From NCBI GenBank assembly GCA_029964075.1, contig CM057138.1:13076932-13140931 (forward strand): 64,000 nucleotides of DNA, read 5' to 3'. Every line of letters starts with the position of its first letter. Within the stretch, counting starts at the first letter, position 1. This document shows, one piece after another, positions 27,301 through 30,300 of the stretch. Both the position numbers and the translations under genes were made by a program. This stretch comes from Patiria pectinifera (Eukaryota; Echinodermata; Asteroidea; Valvatida; Asterinidae). Below the pieces are notes generated by a model. It was given only the letters and a program-made list of their open reading frames with translations. It was not told where the DNA came from and made no database searches.

Positions 27301-30300
27301 CCATTCAATTTGCGCAGTAGAGTAGAACAAAAAATACGCGAACTAGAGCGCCTTGACATAATCGAAGCCGTTGATGGCCCGACACCTTGGGTCAACCCTG
27401 TCGTCGTGGTACCGAAACCGAACGGTGATATTAGACTTTGTCTTGACATGAGACGCGCGAATGAAGCGATCATACGCGGCCGTCATCCAATCCCTACTGT
27501 GGATGAACTTTTGCAAAGCATGAACGGCTCAAAGGTTTTCAGTAAACTCGATCTCAAATGGGGTTACCACCAGTTGGAACTCGCCACGGAGTCGCGAGGG
27601 ATCACGACGTTTGTCACGCACTGCGGTCTATATCAGTACAAACGACTTCTGTTCGGAGTAAGTTCCGCGAGCGAACAGTACCAGTACATGATCGCAAAAA
27701 CGCTAGCAGGTCTTGAAGGCGTAGAAAACATCTCGGACGACATAATCGTACATGGCCCTGACCAAAATACCCATGACAGCAGAGTGCTGGCAGTGTTGCG
27801 CAGATTGCAGGAGCTAGGTCTTACCCTGAATGCTGAGAAGTGCCAGTTCAACATGAGCCGGCTAGTATTCATGGGGATCCTGTTGTCCGAGAAGGGCATT
27901 GGTCCCACGCAAGAACGCGTTAGAGCCGTATCCGAATTCAGAGAACCCGAGAACGTATCAGAGGTTCGGAGTTTTCTCGGCCTAGTTGGGTTCAGTAGTA
28001 GATTCATACCCAACTTCGCTACTCTGTCCGACCCGCTTCGCAAGCTGACCCGAAAAGGCGTTCCATTTCAATTTGGGCCACACCAGAAAGCAGCCTTCAA
28101 CGCACTTAAGGAGAGCCTTGCGAAGGCAACCACACTCGCGTACTATGATAAAACGGCACCGACAAAGGTGATAGGTGACGCGAGCCCAGTCGGCCTGGGT
28201 GCAGTATTAGTTCAGGAACAGCGTGACGGTTTGGTTCCAATCTGCTATGTGAGCCGCAGCCTGACCGATTGCGAAAGAAGATATTCGCAAACAGAAAAGG
28301 AAGCGCTGTCGTTGGTTTGGGCCTGCGAAAGATTCCATGCCTATATCTATGGACGCGACTTTGAGCTTCTAACTGACCACAAGCCACTCGAGGCCATATA
28401 TGGACCCCGTTCCAAACCATGTGCCCGGATTGAACGCTGGGTACTACGCTTACAACCGTACAACTACAAAGTTGTATACATCCCCGGACGCGAGAATATC
28501 GCTGATGCCCTGTCACGCCTCTTAAGTGGCAAGGGCAAACCGGAACATGCCCATGGCGCGGATGAATATGTTCGTTTCGTCGCTGTATCTGCGACGCCGC
28601 GTGCCATGACCACGAAGCAAGTCGAAAATGCGTCTGCTGAAGACAGTGAACTTGCAAACGTGAGAGAAGCAATTCGCACTGGAAAGTTCGAAAACTGTAA
28701 GGCATACGCTCCGGTCGTAGGAGAGCTGTGTATCATGGGACAGCTTGTTCTGCGTGGAACACGCATTGTCCTACCACAGAAATTGAGGCAACAGGCACTC
28801 GCTCTTGCTCACGAAGGGCATCTCGGCATTGTCGGCACCAAACAAAATCTCCGCACGAAAGTCTGGTGGCCGGCAATGGACAAAGCGGCGGAAAAATTCT
28901 GCAAGTCGTGTCACGGATGCCAAATTGTATCGCGACCTAACCCCCCTGAACCACTTAGGCCAACCCCACTCCCGGATGGTCCGTGGCAAGATCTGGCGAC
29001 CGACCTACTCGGGCCACTTCCATCGGGACATTCTATACTAGTGTTGGTCGATTACTATAGCCGGTACTATGAATACCAGATATTGAGCTCCACCACCACA
29101 GACAAAATCGTTGACTCCCTCGAAGAGGCATTTAGCCGCCACGGCTTACCATTGACCCTTAAGTCGGATAACGGTCCGCAATTCCGCTCGCAAGAGTTTC
29201 GTGACTTTTGTGAGGAGAATGGAATATCCCATGTGAGAGTAACTGCCAAGTGGGCTCAAGCAAACGGTGAGGTGGAGCGACAGAATGACTCGATCATGAA
29301 ACGAATCCGCATTGCGCAAGCTGCAGGTCAGGATTGGAGAAAAGAACTGCGCAAATACGTCGCGAAATACCGCGCAACCGAACACCCCGCCACAAGGAAA
29401 ACTCCTGCTGAACTACTGTTTAACCGGAAAATCCGCGGCAAACTACCAGCATTCAAGCCAGACGATCACACTGATTTGGAGGTTCGTGACCATGATGCTG
29501 AAAGCAAAGCAAAAGCCAAACTGTACGCGGATACACGCCGAAATGCAAAATACTCTGATGTGCAGATTGGCGACCAAGTCCTCGTGAGGCAGGAGAAGAC
29601 CAACAAACTTTCTACTCCTTTCATTCCCGACCCATTCACAGTTGTGAGTAAAACCGGCAACAGTGTGGTTGTTGCATCCCCGGAGGGAGCCCAGTACTCA
29701 CGAAACACCAGCCATGTTCGGAAGTTCACGCAGAGTGCAAGTGACACAGGCATTAACACTGCCAGTGAACCTCCCATAGCGGACAGCGGTGGGAACACCA
29801 TGGACCAGGCAATCAGTCCCCCAAAGACTGTAACTGATACCCCACCCGCTGTGACCCCACCGGTTGCAAAGGAGCTGCCCAGTCCATGTGCGGGCAGACC
29901 CAAGAGACAGTGTGGCATGCATCCTAAGTATAAGGACTATATCTTGAACTAAAGTGACTTTATCTAAGTGTTGTTCATCATAAAACATGTATTTATATGT
30001 AGCATGCTTGTGTTTTGAATAAGAGTAGTTTTTATAGGAGTGTTCTAAAAACAAAACAAAATTCAGTTTTCGTCTCATATCCGAATCTGTTCACTAGAGT
30101 TTAGATTTTGGTCATGATGCTCAACAAAAGAAAACATCCTCAATTTGTTTATAGTAAATTTCAAACCTGCGCTACCAGTAGTAGCTTGACTTGTGCATGT
30201 ATACAAATCCATGAAGGTCAGACAGATGCATGTTGTTGATTATATAAGGGTTTGTAAATTCGCCTAAAGTTTAATAGTTTTGCTTGGAGTTAAAGTTAAA

